A DNA stretch of 40,952 bases, from the NCBI RefSeq assembly GCF_020829645.1, contig NZ_JAIVFS010000073.1, positions 1 to 40,952 of the forward strand, written 5' to 3'. Shown here piece by piece: positions 40,904 to 40,952 of the stretch (position 1 is its first letter; each line of letters begins with the position of its first letter). This DNA is from Nostoc mirabile CHAB5784 (GTDB taxonomy: Bacteria; Cyanobacteriota; Cyanobacteriia; Cyanobacteriales; Nostocaceae). The notes below the pieces were generated by a model, which saw only the letters and a program-made list of their open reading frames with translations, was not told the DNA's origin and made no database searches. Position numbers and translations under genes: made by a program.

Positions 40904-40952
40904 ATGAAAGAAACTACCCCCGCAGCCATGCCGCCATGCTTTGAAAGATGGT
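40904..40952 (+). CDS. N-terminal start of a probable transposase (partial)
   Basis: ATG at 40904 opens a frame that runs off the window: MKETTPAAMPPCFERW. The string TTPAAMPxCFERW recalls the start of transposases in the IS701-like group as I remember them. With only 16 residues this is a guess. Any left IS end would lie between about 40790 and 40870. Confidence 0.35.
   Translation, partial: MKETTPAAMPPCFERW

Overview
The window looks like chromosome of a filamentous, heterocyst-forming cyanobacterium of the Nostoc/Anabaena group. The evidence is frequent HIP1 sites (GCGATCGC), a chlorophyll-branch Mg-chelatase H subunit (chlH), a gifA-type glutamine synthetase inactivating factor, a PatX-like peptide carrying HRGSGR behind a TCCGGA (DIF-type) promoter, short heptanucleotide repeats between genes, and many palindromic MITE-like elements. 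No rRNA, tRNA or CRISPR array was recognised. All family assignments come from reading the sequence and from memory of the families; no database search was run.

Layout. 0-3.4 kb is a nitrogen/heterocyst neighbourhood: the last 88 codons of glnA, cut off from their 5' part by what looks like the end of an insertion sequence; gifA (IF7) convergent with it, with an NtcA box in repressor position; a ferritin-like diiron protein; and patX. 3.4-6.9 kb carries a large FAD oxidoreductase, a hemerythrin/ferritin-like helical protein and an alpha/beta hydrolase. 6.9-15.1 kb alternates small or unknown genes with MITEs, around an oligopeptide-type double ABC ATPase, a thioredoxin, a RibD/DHFR-like reductase and a TIGR03643/DUF2805 protein. 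15.1-20.6 kb holds a heterodimeric ABC exporter (one subunit degenerate, the other canonical) divergent from an EgtD-like methyltransferase. 20.6-30.1 kb is an accessory island: HicAB, a pentapeptide/TPR protein, TenA, a VapBC-like pair damaged by a MITE, Uma2, a solo antitoxin, a PemK/MazF-like module present as two 695-bp direct repeats, and a small-protein plus aspartic-protease pair between those repeats. 30.1-34.7 kb has a small membrane protein and chlH. 35.3-38.8 kb has two PD-(D/E)XK-like proteins, one truncated, and a Ser/Thr kinase fused to a periplasmic-binding-type sensor. 39.4-41 kb has a DUF1614-like membrane protein, a small conserved protein and the start of a probable transposase.

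The recurring theme is repeat DNA editing genes. In at least four genes (8102-9043, 14901-15122, 24698-25126, 25758-26045) the stop codon, and usually the last residues, come from a repeat or MITE. In-frame repeats also lie inside the FAD oxidoreductase and in front of tenA. The clearest case is the VapB-like antitoxin: removing a 134-bp MITE and one copy of its TGAT target duplication restores a normal C-terminus and the overlap with its toxin. That toxin has also lost its first catalytic Asp.

Most worth following up: PatX with its DIF-type promoter beside gifA/glnA, the split glnA, the MITE-edited VapBC pair, the duplicated PemK-like module with a nonsense mutation in one copy, and the aspartic-protease two-gene module, which could be an undescribed toxin-antitoxin-like system.
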